Under the pieces are notes generated by a model. The model did no database searches. It saw only the letters and a list, made by a program, of their open reading frames with translations, and had not been told where the DNA came from. Source: a bacterium BMS3Abin11 (GTDB lineage Bacteria > Pseudomonadota > Gammaproteobacteria > BMS3Bbin11). Taken from it: a stretch of 64,000 nucleotides of DNA. Both the position numbers and the translations under genes were made by a program. Within the stretch, counting starts at the first letter, position 1, and every line of letters starts with the position of its first letter. The DNA lies in contig BDTD01000018.1 of NCBI GenBank assembly GCA_002897635.1, positions 1 through 64,000 on the forward strand, given 5' to 3'. This document shows, piece by piece, positions 44,945 through 55,400 of the stretch.

Positions 44945-46110
44945 ATTTTTTTGTTGGTGTTCAAAGTAAGTTCAAGGATACGTTGATATGTTGTTGACAG
45001 TCGCTCAGGATCTGTCAGCATAACATGTTCATCTATCTGGTGAATACTGCCATTACAGGGCCCAAGTTCTACTACTTCGGCTCCCGTCGGTGCGATAAAA
45101 CGGCCATCTGATGTACCACCGGAAGTTGATAGCTCAGGTGTAATCTCAAGCACCTCAGCACAGGCATTGCTGACTGCATCGACCAGTACGCCGTTTACCG
45201 TCAAAAATGGATTGCCTGACAGACACCAGTCTATTGAGTAGCGTAACTTATATTTTTCAAGAATCTCAAGCACACGTTTCTTTATCTGTTTTTCAGTTAA
45301 TTCAGAAGAGAAACGGAAATTAAATCTAATCGTCACAACGCCAGGTATGATATTTTCTACATCTGTATCTGTTGTGACACTGGAAATTTGAAAACTGGTA
45401 GCTGGGAAAAATTCATTTCCCTGATCCCATTCAATACCTGCCAGTTCATTTAATGCAGGCAGGGCACGATGGAACGGATTCTCTGCCAGCTGCGGGTAAG
45501 CGACATGGCCCTGTTTCCCATAAACGGTCATATAACCATTCAGGGATCCGCGTCGCCCGACTTTAACTGTATCACCCAGAGTCTCAACAGATGAGGGCTC
45601 ACCAACAATACAATAATCAATCTTAATCGACTGTGTTTCCAGCCACTGTATGACTTTAACTGTCCCGTTAATAGACGGGCCTTCTTCATCAGATGTGATC
45701 AGCAGAGCAATAGTGCCCGGGTGGTCAGGGTTTTCTGCAACATATTGTTCAACGGAGGTCACAAAGGCAGCTATTGATGTCTTCATGTCGGCACTGCCGC
45801 GACCATACAACTTTCCATCCCGTTGCGTCGGCTCAAACGGGGGGCTGGACCAGTTGCTTTCCGGGCCGGTGGGCACCACATCGGTATGGCCGGCAAAAAC
45901 AAACAGCGGCCTGCCTGTCCCGTGCGTCAGCCAGAGGTTGTCGACATCTTCAAAACGGAGATGCTGACAGGCGAAGCCTGCAGACTCAAGCCGTTTACAG
46001 ATAAGCTTCTGGCAGCCCTGATCATCGGGCGTGACGGATGGGTGGCTGATTAGTTCGCAGCACAGCCGCAGGGTGTTATTTACGGTTTTTTCAGCTACTT
46101 CTTCAATCAT
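44941..46110 (-). CDS. dapE: DapE succinyl-diaminopimelate desuccinylase
   Basis: The 389-residue zinc hydrolase has VFAGHTDVVPTGP, GRGSADMKTSIAAF, LITSDEEGPSINGT and TSGGTSDGRFIA near the end. It makes LL-diaminopimelate for lysine and peptidoglycan. It lies in a cluster dapC-dapD-arsC-like-dapE. Confidence 0.95.
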   Translation of the reverse strand: MIEEVAEKTVNNTLRLCCELISHPSVTPDDQGCQKLICKRLESAGFACQHLRFEDVDNLWLTHGTGRPLFVFAGHTDVVPTGPESNWSSPPFEPTQRDGKLYGRGSADMKTSIAAFVTSVEQYVAENPDHPGTIALLITSDEEGPSINGTVKVIQWLETQSIKIDYCIVGEPSSVETLGDTVKVGRRGSLNGYMTVYGKQGHVAYPQLAENPFHRALPALNELAGIEWDQGNEFFPATSFQISSVTTDTDVENIIPGVVTIRFNFRFSSELTEKQIKKRVLEILEKYKLRYSIDWCLSGNPFLTVNGVLVDAVSNACAEVLEITPELSTSGGTSDGRFIAPTGAEVVELGPCNGSIHQIDEHVMLTDPERLSTTYQRILELTLNTNKKI

Positions 46111-46113
46111 TTA

Positions 46114-46470
46114 TCAGGGCTTGAGTAACTTGGCATATCGCTCAGCGGAGAAGCCGACTTCAATGATATTTTCCATCTGTAAAACAGGCCGCTTGATCAA
46201 GGTTGGATGTTTCATCATCAATGACATGGCACGGGCTTCATCAAGTCCAGTGCGGTCCTTGTCATCAAGGCCTCGCCAGGTTGCACTGCGTTTATTCAGC
46301 AGCGTTGTCCAGTCGACCTTTTCCATCCACTTGCCAAGAATATGACGTACAAAAAGATCGGATCTGAGGTCGAGAAAAACATATTCAATACTATTTTCTT
46401 CCAGCCAGCGTTGCGCCGACTGCACACCGTCACAGTTTCTGATTCCTGCAAGAATAATAGAAGTCGCCAT
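46114..46470 (-). CDS. ArsC/Spx-family reductase (YffB-like)
   Basis: The 118-residue thioredoxin-fold protein has GIRNCDGVQSAQRWLEENSIEY and KRPVLQ, as in YffB. Members normally have GIPNCDTVKKA; the variation Pro to Arg next to the Cys is notable. It is commonly located beside dapE in Gammaproteobacteria. Confidence 0.88.
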   Translation of the reverse strand: MATSIILAGIRNCDGVQSAQRWLEENSIEYVFLDLRSDLFVRHILGKWMEKVDWTTLLNKRSATWRGLDDKDRTGLDEARAMSLMMKHPTLIKRPVLQMENIIEVGFSAERYAKLLKP

Positions 46471-46509
46471 AGCATTCTTTATTTTATTAGCTTTTTCATA
46501 TCACTGACA

Positions 46510-47331
46510 TCAGGCTTCACGCAGTAATTCATTAATACCTACTTTACTACGGGTTTTCTCATCCACCTGTTTAACGATAATAGCGCAATTCAGGTTATAA
46601 CTACCATCTTTTGATGGTAATGAACCGGGGACAACGACTGAATATGCTGGTACACGACCGTATGTGTACTCACCGGTTTTCCTGTCATAGATCTTGGTGC
46701 TCTGGCTAATGAAGACACCCATGGCAAGAACTGCACCTTCTTCTATGATAACGCCTTCGACGACTTCGGAGCGAGCGCCGATGAAACAATTATCCTCTAT
46801 AATAGTGGGGGTAGCCTGCAGTGGTTCCAGCACACCGCCAATACCCACGCCACCACTAAGGTGGACATTTTTACCAATCTGGGCACAGGAGCCAACCGTC
46901 GCCCATGTATCTACCATGGTGCCTTCATCGACATAGGCGCCGATATTGACATAGCTTGGCATTAGCACGACATTTGAGGCGATATAGGAACCGCGACGCG
47001 CGGTTGCCGGTGGCACAACACGAAAACCACCCTGCCGGAAATCGCGTGAATTGTAGTCGCTGAATTTTGATGGAATTTTATCGAAATAATTTGTGAAGCC
47101 ACCTTTGATAAAATTATTGTCTTCGATGCGAAAATATAGCAAAACAGCCTTTTTCAACCAGTCATTTACGATCCAGTTGCCATCTTTCTTCTCGGCGACC
47201 CGAGTTTCACCGGTGTCCAGCTTCTCAATGACTCTGTAGACTGCATCTTTGACATGACTGGCAGCGGTACGCGGGGTGATTCTGGTACGTTGTTCGTAGG
47301 CTTCTTCAATCTGGGTTTTCAGGTCTTGCAT
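46510..47331 (-). CDS. dapD: DapD tetrahydrodipicolinate N-succinyltransferase
   Basis: The 273-residue protein has a helical N-terminus and a left-handed beta helix (hexapeptide repeats from about residue 105): [40 protein letters not shown] and [15 protein letters not shown]. It succinylates tetrahydrodipicolinate in the lysine pathway. Confidence 0.96.
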   Translation of the reverse strand: MQDLKTQIEEAYEQRTRITPRTAASHVKDAVYRVIEKLDTGETRVAEKKDGNWIVNDWLKKAVLLYFRIEDNNFIKGGFTNYFDKIPSKFSDYNSRDFRQGGFRVVPPATARRGSYIASNVVLMPSYVNIGAYVDEGTMVDTWATVGSCAQIGKNVHLSGGVGIGGVLEPLQATPTIIEDNCFIGARSEVVEGVIIEEGAVLAMGVFISQSTKIYDRKTGEYTYGRVPAYSVVVPGSLPSKDGSYNLNCAIIVKQVDEKTRSKVGINELLREA

Positions 47332-47392
47332 GGGGTTTCCTCGGGGGATATATTCAGTCTCAGGTTTCAGGTTTCAAGTAAAGTTTCAAGGG

Positions 47393-48598
47393 TTACATTT
47401 TCTCTGTAACAAATTCACGAATTCGTTTGGCTGCTTCTATGCATTCCTGCTGTTCGGCTACCAGGGCGATACGTATCCGGTTTTTCCCGGGGTTGCCGTC
47501 AAGGGTATCGCGTGCCAGGTAGGTGCCCGGCAGGGTGACCACGTGCTCATTCAGAAATAGCCGGCGGCTGAACTCTTCCTCGTTGATCGGTGTCTCTGGC
47601 CATAGATAGAAACCAGCAGCAGGTTGATTCAATTTCAGAACAGGCTGTAGTATATCAATAACGGCGGTGAATTTATCACGATAGACGGCACGATTCTGAA
47701 CTACATGTTCGTCATCATCCCATGCCGCGGTAGAAATGGCCTGGGTCAGCCGATTGGGGACGCAACCGTGATAGGTGCGGTATTTGAAATAGGCATCAAT
47801 AATTTTACTGTCTCCAGCGACAAAGCCTGAGCGCAGTCCAGGTAGACTAGATCGTTTGGACAGGCTGTGAAAAACAATACAACGCTCAAAGTCGTTACGT
47901 TCCTGTTCTGTTGCGACTTGCAGCAGGCCGACAGGTGGCGTGCTTTCATCCCTGTAGAGCTCGCTATAGCATTCATCTGCAGCAACGATGAAGTCGTAGC
48001 GGTCAGCAAGTGACAGCACCCTGGTATAGATCTCTGCCGGAATAACCGAGCCTACCGGGTTATCGGGTGAGCAGAGGATCAGCAACTGTGTTTCTCGCCA
48101 GATATGTTCCGGCACTTTATCCAGCTGCGGCTGCCAGTCATTTTCTTCAATGCTGTTCAGGAAATAAGGTGTGGCACCTGCCATGATGGCGGCCCCTTCA
48201 TAGATCTGATAAAAGGGGTTGGGCATGACGACACGTGCCGGGCCGTGGCAGCTGCAATCAACAGCGGCCTGGATGAAGGAAAAAATGGCTTCCCGACTGC
48301 CGCTAACCGGCAGCACATGCTGAGCCGGATCGAGTTTTCCTTCAGTAATATGAAATCTGCGACTAAGCCAACTGCAGATCGACTCCCTCAGTTTTTCTTC
48401 ACCACGTGTACCTGGATAGCCGGAAAGTAGATGACCGCTTTTCGCCAGCAAGTCATGGATGAAAGGTGGAGGAGCATGTTTCGGTTCGCCCAGCGACAGC
48501 ATGATCCTCTCATTTTTTGATGGTGCTTCAATGTCTGTCAGCAAACGATTGAGTCTTTGAAAGGGGTATTCCTTCAGGTCATCCAGTCGTGAATTCAT
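47393..48598 (-). CDS. dapC: DapC succinyldiaminopimelate transaminase
   Basis: The 401-residue fold-type I aminotransferase has CSPDNPVGSVI, AADECYSELY and the PLP lysine in FHSLSKRSSLPGLRSGFVAG. It supplies the amino group step between DapD and DapE. Its place beside both supports DapC. Confidence 0.93.
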   Translation of the reverse strand: MNSRLDDLKEYPFQRLNRLLTDIEAPSKNERIMLSLGEPKHAPPPFIHDLLAKSGHLLSGYPGTRGEEKLRESICSWLSRRFHITEGKLDPAQHVLPVSGSREAIFSFIQAAVDCSCHGPARVVMPNPFYQIYEGAAIMAGATPYFLNSIEENDWQPQLDKVPEHIWRETQLLILCSPDNPVGSVIPAEIYTRVLSLADRYDFIVAADECYSELYRDESTPPVGLLQVATEQERNDFERCIVFHSLSKRSSLPGLRSGFVAGDSKIIDAYFKYRTYHGCVPNRLTQAISTAAWDDDEHVVQNRAVYRDKFTAVIDILQPVLKLNQPAAGFYLWPETPINEEEFSRRLFLNEHVVTLPGTYLARDTLDGNPGKNRIRIALVAEQQECIEAAKRIREFVTEKM

Positions 48599-48609
48599 GG
48601 GGTCAGTAT

Positions 48610-51354
48610 TTAGTTGTTAGTTACTGGTTGCTTTTTATTGAAAATGATTGTGTTATCAGAGGCCTGGGTTGAATTCAAATCCAGTCTATCGATTATGTTT
48701 TGCCTGATGTAGCCCTGCTGTTCACAGTCAGTTATGGGTTTGTTCCCGAGATCGCTAACAAAAAAGATATCCTCGATTCGTGCGCCGTAGGTTGCCACCT
48801 TGGCATTATGCAGCTTGATATCACATTTTTCGAAAACTTCTGCAATCTGGTACAAAAGACCTGGCCTGTCCTGAGCAATGACCTCTAAAAGGGTATATTG
48901 ACCCTGTCGGATTTCCAGGAAGTTTACCTGTGTCGGAATTGGGAACTGCTTCAGTACTCTGGGCAGATGTGTTTTCCATGGGTCACGACCTTTGCGAGGC
49001 ATCAGCAACTGATCTTTTAGTGCCTCTTCTATCTCCTTCTGTTCAGTATCAGTGCAGATGGCATTGTCATTCTGATCCAGCACAAGATAGTTGTGCAGGG
49101 CAAAGCCCATTTGTGTCGTATGTAAGCGTGCGTCCACGATATTCAGGTTCAGACGATCAAAGCCAGCCGTGGTTCTTACCAGCAGATTTGCCAGATCCGG
49201 GGTAAATACCAGTACCTCGGTACTACCTGAATTTCGTGCATAACGAACGGCCACAACCGGCAGCTCAAGGATCTTGACATTGGCGAGTGTTTTTATGTGC
49301 CATTTTAAGGTGTCGACCTCATAACGCAGATAATAATCGTTGTCGAATAAAGACCAATAGCGCTGGAATCCTGTGGCTGAAATTTGTGTTGGAACCAGAC
49401 TGCTGGAAAGCGTCTGCCGCAGATTGGCAAGGCGTTCTTCATTGCGTTCACTATCAATATTCCCACGCCTCAAGTGCCTCGATGTTGTATTATAAAGCTG
49501 CAGTAACAGCTTGTTTATCCAGTCATTCCATACTTTTGGGCTAGTGCCTCGCATATCTGCCATGGTCAAAAGATATATATTGTCCAGGTGCTCCTGGTCG
49601 CCAACTGTATGTGCAAATTCTGCAATGACTTCCGGATCAGAAATATCCATTTTCTGCGCCGTCCAGGACATGATCAGATGATTGCGCACCATCCAGGCAA
49701 CAAGCCTTGAGTCGTATTCACTGAGATCATGTTGACGACAGAACTTGATACTTATCTTTTCACCTTTTTCAGAATGGTTACCACCCCGTCCTTTTGCAAT
49801 GTCGTGCAGCAGGGCAGCGAGATACAGGCGCTCAGGCTTGAACAGACTGGCCAATAATTTGCTGGCCAGGGGATGTTCATCGCGAAATTTATCAACACTC
49901 AGCCTGCGCAGGTTTCGTATAACGAAAAGGATGTGAACATCCACCGTGTAGATATGAAAAAGATCATGCTGCATCAGGCCTACTATACGACCAAAGGCAG
50001 GAAAATAGGCACCCAGTACACCATAGTCATTCATTTTCCGCATGATGTGCGTAAGGCCTGTGCCATTGCGAAATAATGTGATAAACAGGCTGCGGCAGGC
50101 AATGTCCTGGCGAAATTCAGGGGTTATCAGGTTTAAGGTGTTATGAATCAGGCGAATAGTATTTGCTCTAATGCCTTTCAGGTCGGGAAAATCTTGAAGA
50201 ATGTAAAATACCTCCAGCAAAGCAAAAGGCTGTCGATTAAAAACATCGTTATCCACAACGTCTACATAGCCATTTATTGCATTGAACCGGCGATTGATCT
50301 CTACTGAGGTATTGTCCTTCTGCACCAGGAAGACTTCTTCAAAATGTTGCAGCAGGATGTCATTCAATAGCCCGAGCTCTTTTACCGTCCGGTAATAGTG
50401 CTTCATCAATTGCTCTACTGCCAGATTACCGAGTTTGTCTGTGTAGCCGAATTCAGTTGCCAGTACACGCTGGTGTTCAAACAGCAGTCTGTCTTCCCGG
50501 CGGCCAGTTAGAAAGTGCAGGCCATTGCGTATGCGCCAGAGGAAATTGCGACACCGAATCAGTGTTTGATACTCACCCCCGGTCAGAAATTCATGCTGTA
50601 CCAGCTCTTCCAGGGATGTTGCATTGAAGTAACGCATTGTGGCCCAGGCGATCATGTGTAAATCTCGCAGACCACCCGGACTTTCCTTGATATTTGGTTC
50701 AAGTTTGTATGCTGTTTCACCGAAACGGATGTGGCGTGCCTGCTGTTCCTGCAGTTTGGCATGGAAATATTCATCGGCAGGCCAGATTTGATCGGGTGAG
50801 ATGGCGGCCTGCATTTTCTGCAGCAACTCCACCGAGCCGGACAACAGACGCGCTTCCATCAGGTTGGTGACGACTGTCAGGTCGATGGCTGCTTCTTTAC
50901 ATTCATCGACTGTACGTACGCTGTGGCCGATATCCAGACCGATATCCCATAAAATATGCAGAAACTGTTCGCCTGATTCGGCGAAGGTATCATCAATATT
51001 TTCGCCGGCTTCATCATCGTCGAGGAGAATCATCAGGTCGATGTCCGAGGAGGGATGCAGTTCGTTTCGGCCGTATCCCCCGACCGCGATCAGGCTGCAG
51101 CAGTTGGAGCTTGATTCAGGGGTCTGCACAGAATGCCAGATATTGATCAGCAACTGGTCGATGAACCAGGTCCAGAGGCTGATGATATTGGTGCTGGAGG
51201 CACCGTCAGACTGAGCGTGGTGAAGAATCTCCCGGGTCTCCTGCAGTATGCGCTTTATAGTTTTATGCGGCTGTGGGTCGTTGCTAAGAATGCCCACAAT
51301 TTTCGCCGCAGCTGGGAAGTTCCTGCGCGACAGGCTTGCTCGCTTATTTTTCAT
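48610..51354 (-). CDS. glnD: GlnD bifunctional uridylyltransferase/uridylyl-removing enzyme
   Basis: The 914-residue protein has a nucleotidyltransferase site GGYGRNELHPSSDIDLMIL (about residues 92-110), an HD domain with LHDIAKGRGGNHSEKG and two ACT domains at the C-terminus. It modifies PII proteins according to glutamine and so links nitrogen status to nif control, which is relevant for the nif island here. It overlaps map by 4 bp. Confidence 0.96.
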   Translation of the reverse strand: MKNKRASLSRRNFPAAAKIVGILSNDPQPHKTIKRILQETREILHHAQSDGASSTNIISLWTWFIDQLLINIWHSVQTPESSSNCCSLIAVGGYGRNELHPSSDIDLMILLDDDEAGENIDDTFAESGEQFLHILWDIGLDIGHSVRTVDECKEAAIDLTVVTNLMEARLLSGSVELLQKMQAAISPDQIWPADEYFHAKLQEQQARHIRFGETAYKLEPNIKESPGGLRDLHMIAWATMRYFNATSLEELVQHEFLTGGEYQTLIRCRNFLWRIRNGLHFLTGRREDRLLFEHQRVLATEFGYTDKLGNLAVEQLMKHYYRTVKELGLLNDILLQHFEEVFLVQKDNTSVEINRRFNAINGYVDVVDNDVFNRQPFALLEVFYILQDFPDLKGIRANTIRLIHNTLNLITPEFRQDIACRSLFITLFRNGTGLTHIMRKMNDYGVLGAYFPAFGRIVGLMQHDLFHIYTVDVHILFVIRNLRRLSVDKFRDEHPLASKLLASLFKPERLYLAALLHDIAKGRGGNHSEKGEKISIKFCRQHDLSEYDSRLVAWMVRNHLIMSWTAQKMDISDPEVIAEFAHTVGDQEHLDNIYLLTMADMRGTSPKVWNDWINKLLLQLYNTTSRHLRRGNIDSERNEERLANLRQTLSSSLVPTQISATGFQRYWSLFDNDYYLRYEVDTLKWHIKTLANVKILELPVVAVRYARNSGSTEVLVFTPDLANLLVRTTAGFDRLNLNIVDARLHTTQMGFALHNYLVLDQNDNAICTDTEQKEIEEALKDQLLMPRKGRDPWKTHLPRVLKQFPIPTQVNFLEIRQGQYTLLEVIAQDRPGLLYQIAEVFEKCDIKLHNAKVATYGARIEDIFFVSDLGNKPITDCEQQGYIRQNIIDRLDLNSTQASDNTIIFNKKQPVTNN

Positions 51355-52121
51355 GGAGCCTCTTCATCTTCTCGCAGGGTGAGTACTTCATGGCCATCGG
51401 TGGTAACCAGAATTGTATGCTCCCATTGCGCAGATAGCTTGTGGTCATGGGTAACAACCGACCAGCCATCGGGCAGCAGTTTCACATCCTTTTTCCCAGC
51501 ATTGATCATTGGTTCAATAGTAAAAGTCATGCCTTCCAGCAACGTGATGCCTGACCCCGCTTCGCCATAATGGAGAACCTGAGGCTCTTCGTGGAATTCC
51601 CGTCCTATGCCATGGCCGCAGTATTCACGGACCACAGAAAAACGATTTTTTTCAGCATGGGTCTGGATGGCATGGCCGATATCGCCAAGGTGAGCACCGG
51701 GTTTAACCAGAGCGATACCTTTAAGCATGCACTCCCGACTATTTTGTATCAGGCGCTGGGCGAGAGTAGAAGGCTTGCCAACAGTAAACATCTGGCTGGT
51801 GTCGCCGTGAAATTCATCCTTGATAACGGTAATGTCGATATTAATAATATCGCCCTTTTTTAGTATGCGGTCACTGGGTATACCATGACATACCTGATGG
51901 TTGAGTGAGGTGCAGATAGATTTTGGGAAACCGTGATAGTTCAACGGAGCAGGGACGGCATCCTGTTCCTCTACTATATATTTGTGGCAGATTGCATCCA
52001 GCTCATCTGTACTAATCCCTGCCTGGATAAAAGGCTCTATCATTTCCAGAACCTGTGCTGCAAGCCGGCCAGCCACCCGCATTTTTTCTATTTCATCCGC
52101 CGTCTTGATAGTAATGCTCAT
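51351..52121 (-). CDS. map: Methionine aminopeptidase type I
   Basis: The 256-residue protein has metal ligands in NIDITVIKDEFHGDTS, the CGHGIGREFHEEP His site and MTFTIEPMINAG. It removes the N-terminal Met. It is divergent from rpsB, the usual order in Gammaproteobacteria. Confidence 0.96.
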   Translation of the reverse strand: MSITIKTADEIEKMRVAGRLAAQVLEMIEPFIQAGISTDELDAICHKYIVEEQDAVPAPLNYHGFPKSICTSLNHQVCHGIPSDRILKKGDIINIDITVIKDEFHGDTSQMFTVGKPSTLAQRLIQNSRECMLKGIALVKPGAHLGDIGHAIQTHAEKNRFSVVREYCGHGIGREFHEEPQVLHYGEAGSGITLLEGMTFTIEPMINAGKKDVKLLPDGWSVVTHDHKLSAQWEHTILVTTDGHEVLTLREDEEAP

Positions 52122-52198
52122 TGATGATTCCGCTAAGTTCTTTTACAGCGGGGCATTATAACCGGACTCTGCATAAAATAATGATATCGTTATTAAAA

Positions 52199-52285
52199 GA
52201 AGTTCAAGTTCCAAGTTTCAAGTGTCAAGACGAAAACCCTACACGTCCTGGGCCTTGAAACTTGAAACCTGAAACTTGGAACTTC
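52199..52285. repeat. Long inverted repeat upstream of rpsB
   Basis: GAAGTTCAAGTTCCAAGTTT (52199-52218) and a complement-like arm ending ACTTGGAACTTC (52254-52285) form a long stem of tandem AAGTTTCAAG-like words. Related words occur at 47361-47391 beside dapC. The right arm supplies the -35 box of the rpsB promoter. Confidence 0.75.
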
Positions 52286-52304
52286 TTAGTATTTATGCTA
52301 TAAA
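52276..52304 (+). promoter_or_regulatory. rpsB promoter
   Basis: TTGGAA (52276-52281), a 17-bp spacer and TATAAA (52299-52304) preceded by TGC form an extended -10 promoter. It lies about 175 bp before the rpsB start. Confidence 0.65.
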
Positions 52305-52310
52305 CCCGCC

Positions 52311-52483
52311 TCTTTTCAGGGGTTCTGAATTATGGACTGCCTGATTCTGAAATACACTGTCATTTGATGACTTAACTAAAATGATCGTGGGAACAATAGC
52401 AGGGCCCGGGTGTTTGAGAGACTAGTTGTCGATCAGACTGGCGTTGCAACCCATGTGAATGTAACCCGAACGGAGAAATTAAG
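52311..52483 (+). promoter_or_regulatory. rpsB 5' leader, possible S2 autoregulatory RNA
   Basis: From the predicted start to the rpsB ATG there are about 170 nt without a gene. Leaders of rpsB in Gammaproteobacteria commonly bind S2 for feedback control. Base pairing was not resolved here, so this is inference from position and length. Confidence 0.4.
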
Positions 52484-53464
52484 ATGTCTAAGGTTTCGCT
52501 TCGCGATATGCTGGAAGCTGGTGTTCACTTCGGCCACCGTACACGTTTCTGGTACCCCAAAATGCGCCCCTATATCTTTGGTGAGCGTAACCAGATCCAT
52601 ATCATTAATCTGGAAAAAACCCTGCCCCTGTTTGAGGAAGCCTGTAATTTTCTTGGCAATATTGCTGCTAATGGCGGCAATGTAATGTTTGTCGGCACCA
52701 AGCGCCAGGCAAGTAAAGTTATTCGTGAAGCAGCAACACGTTGTGCTTCACCTTATGTGGATCACCGCTGGCTGGGCGGTATGCTGACCAATTTTAAGAC
52801 TGTACGTAATTCGATCAAGCGCCTGAAAGAGCTGGACGAACAATTTGAAAGTGGCCAGGCAGATAAACTGATCAAAAAAGAACGTCTGCGTATCGAGCGT
52901 GAACGCACCAAGTTGGAACGTTCCCTGTCCGGCATCAAGAATATGAATGGTCTGCCAGATGCACTATTCATCATCGATGTGAAATATGAATATATCGCTA
53001 TAGCAGAAGCCAAAAAGCTCGGCATACCTGTGGTTGCTGTGGTTGATACCAACTGTAAGCCGGAGGGTATTGATTATGTAATTCCAGGCAATGATGATGC
53101 GATTCGCTCAATTCGTCTCTATGCTGAAACGATTGCCGATGCCATTATAGAAGGGCGCCATTCTGTTGCGACCGTTCCGGTGGTTGCAGCGTCTGATGAC
53201 TTTGTCGAAATGGACGACGTTAAGGCTGAGGCGCTGATAAAGAAAGTGAAATCGGACAAGGATGTAATTACCGCCGCAAAGAAAGCAGATGCCGGCAAGG
53301 CAGACACTGATGAAGTAACTACTGAAATAGCACCAGTTGCAGAGGAAATACCCGTAGTTAAAAAAGCAGTCAGGAAAAAGGCTGTGAAAAAGAAAGTGGT
53401 AAAGAAAAAGACTGTAAAAAAGAAGACTGTCAAAAAGGCGGCAGTGGATAAGGGCGACGAGTAA
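52484..53464 (+). CDS. rpsB: 30S ribosomal protein S2 with Lys-rich C-terminal extension
   Basis: The first 225 residues are normal S2 ([55 protein letters not shown]). The protein runs to 326 residues because of an added acidic then Lys-rich tail ([20 protein letters not shown]) like a histone H1-type tail. E. coli S2 is 241 residues. An AGAA-rich ribosome site precedes the ATG. Confidence 0.96.
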   Translation: MSKVSLRDMLEAGVHFGHRTRFWYPKMRPYIFGERNQIHIINLEKTLPLFEEACNFLGNIAANGGNVMFVGTKRQASKVIREAATRCASPYVDHRWLGGMLTNFKTVRNSIKRLKELDEQFESGQADKLIKKERLRIERERTKLERSLSGIKNMNGLPDALFIIDVKYEYIAIAEAKKLGIPVVAVVDTNCKPEGIDYVIPGNDDAIRSIRLYAETIADAIIEGRHSVATVPVVAASDDFVEMDDVKAEALIKKVKSDKDVITAAKKADAGKADTDEVTTEIAPVAEEIPVVKKAVRKKAVKKKVVKKKTVKKKTVKKAAVDKGDE

Positions 53465-53577
53465 GAAAGGGCCGACTGCACGGCTTTATCAATATTGTGA
53501 CAATATTCGGGTTAAATAATCGGGACATTTCACTTTAATCTTACAGATTTAATACTAAAAAATAGAGGTTATTCGAG

Positions 53578-54462
53578 ATGGCTGTTACTGCATCTATGGT
53601 TAAGGAACTGCGTGAACGTACCAGCGCAGGCATGATGGAATGTAAAAAAGCACTGACTGAAACTGACGGGGACATGGATGCTGCTGTACAATTGCTGCGC
53701 ACCAGCGGGGCAGCAAAGGCTGACAAGAAAGCCGGTCGTGTCGCAGCGGAAGGTGTGGTAAGTATTTATGTCAATGATGACAGTAAGTTAGGTGTTATTA
53801 TTGAGGTAAATTCTGAAACAGATTTCGTTGCTAAAGGTGATGATTTTCAGGATTTTGCCGCTGATATTGCGGCACTCGTGGCAGACATTAATCCTTTAGA
53901 TATTGATGCATTGAATGCTGCAGAGCTGCCATCCGGTGAAACCGTTGATAACACTCGCCGTACTCTGATTGCGAAGTTAGGTGAGAATATTACCGTACGC
54001 CGCTTTGAAAGAATCGAGGCAGAAGGTGATGCGGTGCTCAGTAGTTATCAGCATGGCTTGAAAATTGGTGTACTGGTAAGCAGTACCGGCGGCAATGTAA
54101 ACCTGGGCAAGGATATTGCTATGCATGTCGCAGCAATGAAGCCACTTTGCATCAGCCCTGATGAAGTCCCGGCTGACGCAGTGGAAAAAGAGAAAGAAGT
54201 TTTCACTGCCCAGGCGGCAGAAAGCGGCAAATCACCAGAGATCATAGAAAAAATGATTACCGGTCGTATCAATAAATTCCTCAATGAGGTGGCTTTGCAA
54301 GGTCAACCCTTTGTTAAGGATCCAGGGACTTCTGTCGGAAAGTTGCTGAAATCAGAAAATGCGTCAGTCAGCCGATTTTCACGCATTGAAGTAGGCGAAG
54401 GCATAGAGAAAAAGGTCGAAGATTTTGCCGCAGAAGTCGCTGCGCAGGTAAAGGGAGCCTAA
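53578..54462 (+). CDS. tsf: Elongation factor Ts
   Basis: The 294-residue protein has the EF-Ts N-terminus (VKELRERTSAGMMECKKAL) and VNSETDFVAKGDDF. It recycles EF-Tu. It follows rpsB with a 113-bp gap containing a small AATATTGTGACAATATT hairpin. Confidence 0.96.
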   Translation: MAVTASMVKELRERTSAGMMECKKALTETDGDMDAAVQLLRTSGAAKADKKAGRVAAEGVVSIYVNDDSKLGVIIEVNSETDFVAKGDDFQDFAADIAALVADINPLDIDALNAAELPSGETVDNTRRTLIAKLGENITVRRFERIEAEGDAVLSSYQHGLKIGVLVSSTGGNVNLGKDIAMHVAAMKPLCISPDEVPADAVEKEKEVFTAQAAESGKSPEIIEKMITGRINKFLNEVALQGQPFVKDPGTSVGKLLKSENASVSRFSRIEVGEGIEKKVEDFAAEVAAQVKGA

Positions 54463-54468
54463 GTAGTG

Positions 54469-55197
54469 ATGAGCGGATCTGGCTCTAACAGCATCCGCCG
54501 CATCCTTTTGAAACTCAGCGGCGAAGCCCTTATGGGCGAGCAGGATTTCGGCATCAGCCAGGATGTGCTGGAATATGTCAGTGCTGAAATAAAAACGGCA
54601 ATTCATCGTGATACACAGACAGGTATCGTTGTTGGCGGCGGTAACATTTTTCGTGGTGTGTCCGGTGCCGCACAGAGCATGGATAGAGTACCTGCAGACC
54701 AGATGGGTATGCTGGCAACGGTAATTAATGCAATTGCTGTTGCTGAAAACCTCAATCGCAACGATATCCCTGCAAAAGTACTTTCCGCCATTCCGGTAGG
54801 AACATTTACTGAATCTTTCAGCCGCCGTCTGGCGCTAGAATACCTCGAAGCAGGTACGGTGGTGGTTTTTGCGGCGGGTACCGGCAATCCCTATTTTACG
54901 ACGGATACCGCTGCCAGCCTGCGAGCTATCGAAATAAACGCGGATTTGCTGTTAAAAGCAACTCAGGTTGACGGTGTTTACGATGCAGACCCGAAAATCC
55001 ACCCTGCAGCAAAGAAATTCCAGCAACTTGGCTTCGATGAAGTTCTCCAGCGCCAACTGGGAGTTATGGATCTGACAGCTATTACGCTTTGTATGGAGAA
55101 TGACCTGCCGTTGCGTGTTTATGCAATGCGTTCTGCCGGCGCTCTTGCTAGAATACTCGATGGTCAACCGGAAGGTACCCTGGTGACGAATCAATAG
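54469..55197 (+). CDS. pyrH: UMP kinase
   Basis: The 242-residue amino-acid-kinase-fold protein has LLKLSGEALMGEQ, VVGGGNIFRG and TGNPYFTTDTAA. It phosphorylates UMP. ATG 54469 is chosen; GTG 54466 is adjacent. The stop is directly followed by a MITE. Confidence 0.96.
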   Translation: MSGSGSNSIRRILLKLSGEALMGEQDFGISQDVLEYVSAEIKTAIHRDTQTGIVVGGGNIFRGVSGAAQSMDRVPADQMGMLATVINAIAVAENLNRNDIPAKVLSAIPVGTFTESFSRRLALEYLEAGTVVVFAAGTGNPYFTTDTAASLRAIEINADLLLKATQVDGVYDADPKIHPAAKKFQQLGFDEVLQRQLGVMDLTAITLCMENDLPLRVYAMRSAGALARILDGQPEGTLVTNQ

Positions 55198-55363
55198 TAT
55201 AGGGCACCTCTATTAATCCATGAATATTCATCTTCCATCCCAAATCGTCCCTCTCTGCGTTAAGAATCTTCGCAATAGCAAGCTATTACGCGCGATCCTT
55301 GCCTTGAGATGAACAATTTGGAATGCAATCTGATCTATCCAGAATTAATAGAGGTACCCTATA
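55198..55363. mobile_element. MITE copy 3 between pyrH and frr
   Basis: The 166-bp element has imperfect ends beginning TATAGGG(C/T)ACCTCTATTAAT and an inner AATAGCAAGCTATT palindrome like copy 2. It begins on the base after the pyrH stop. It encodes no protein. Confidence 0.78.
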
Positions 55364-55400
55364 GTCAATCTCTTATTTATTGGTAACAAGGGAAAACAGA

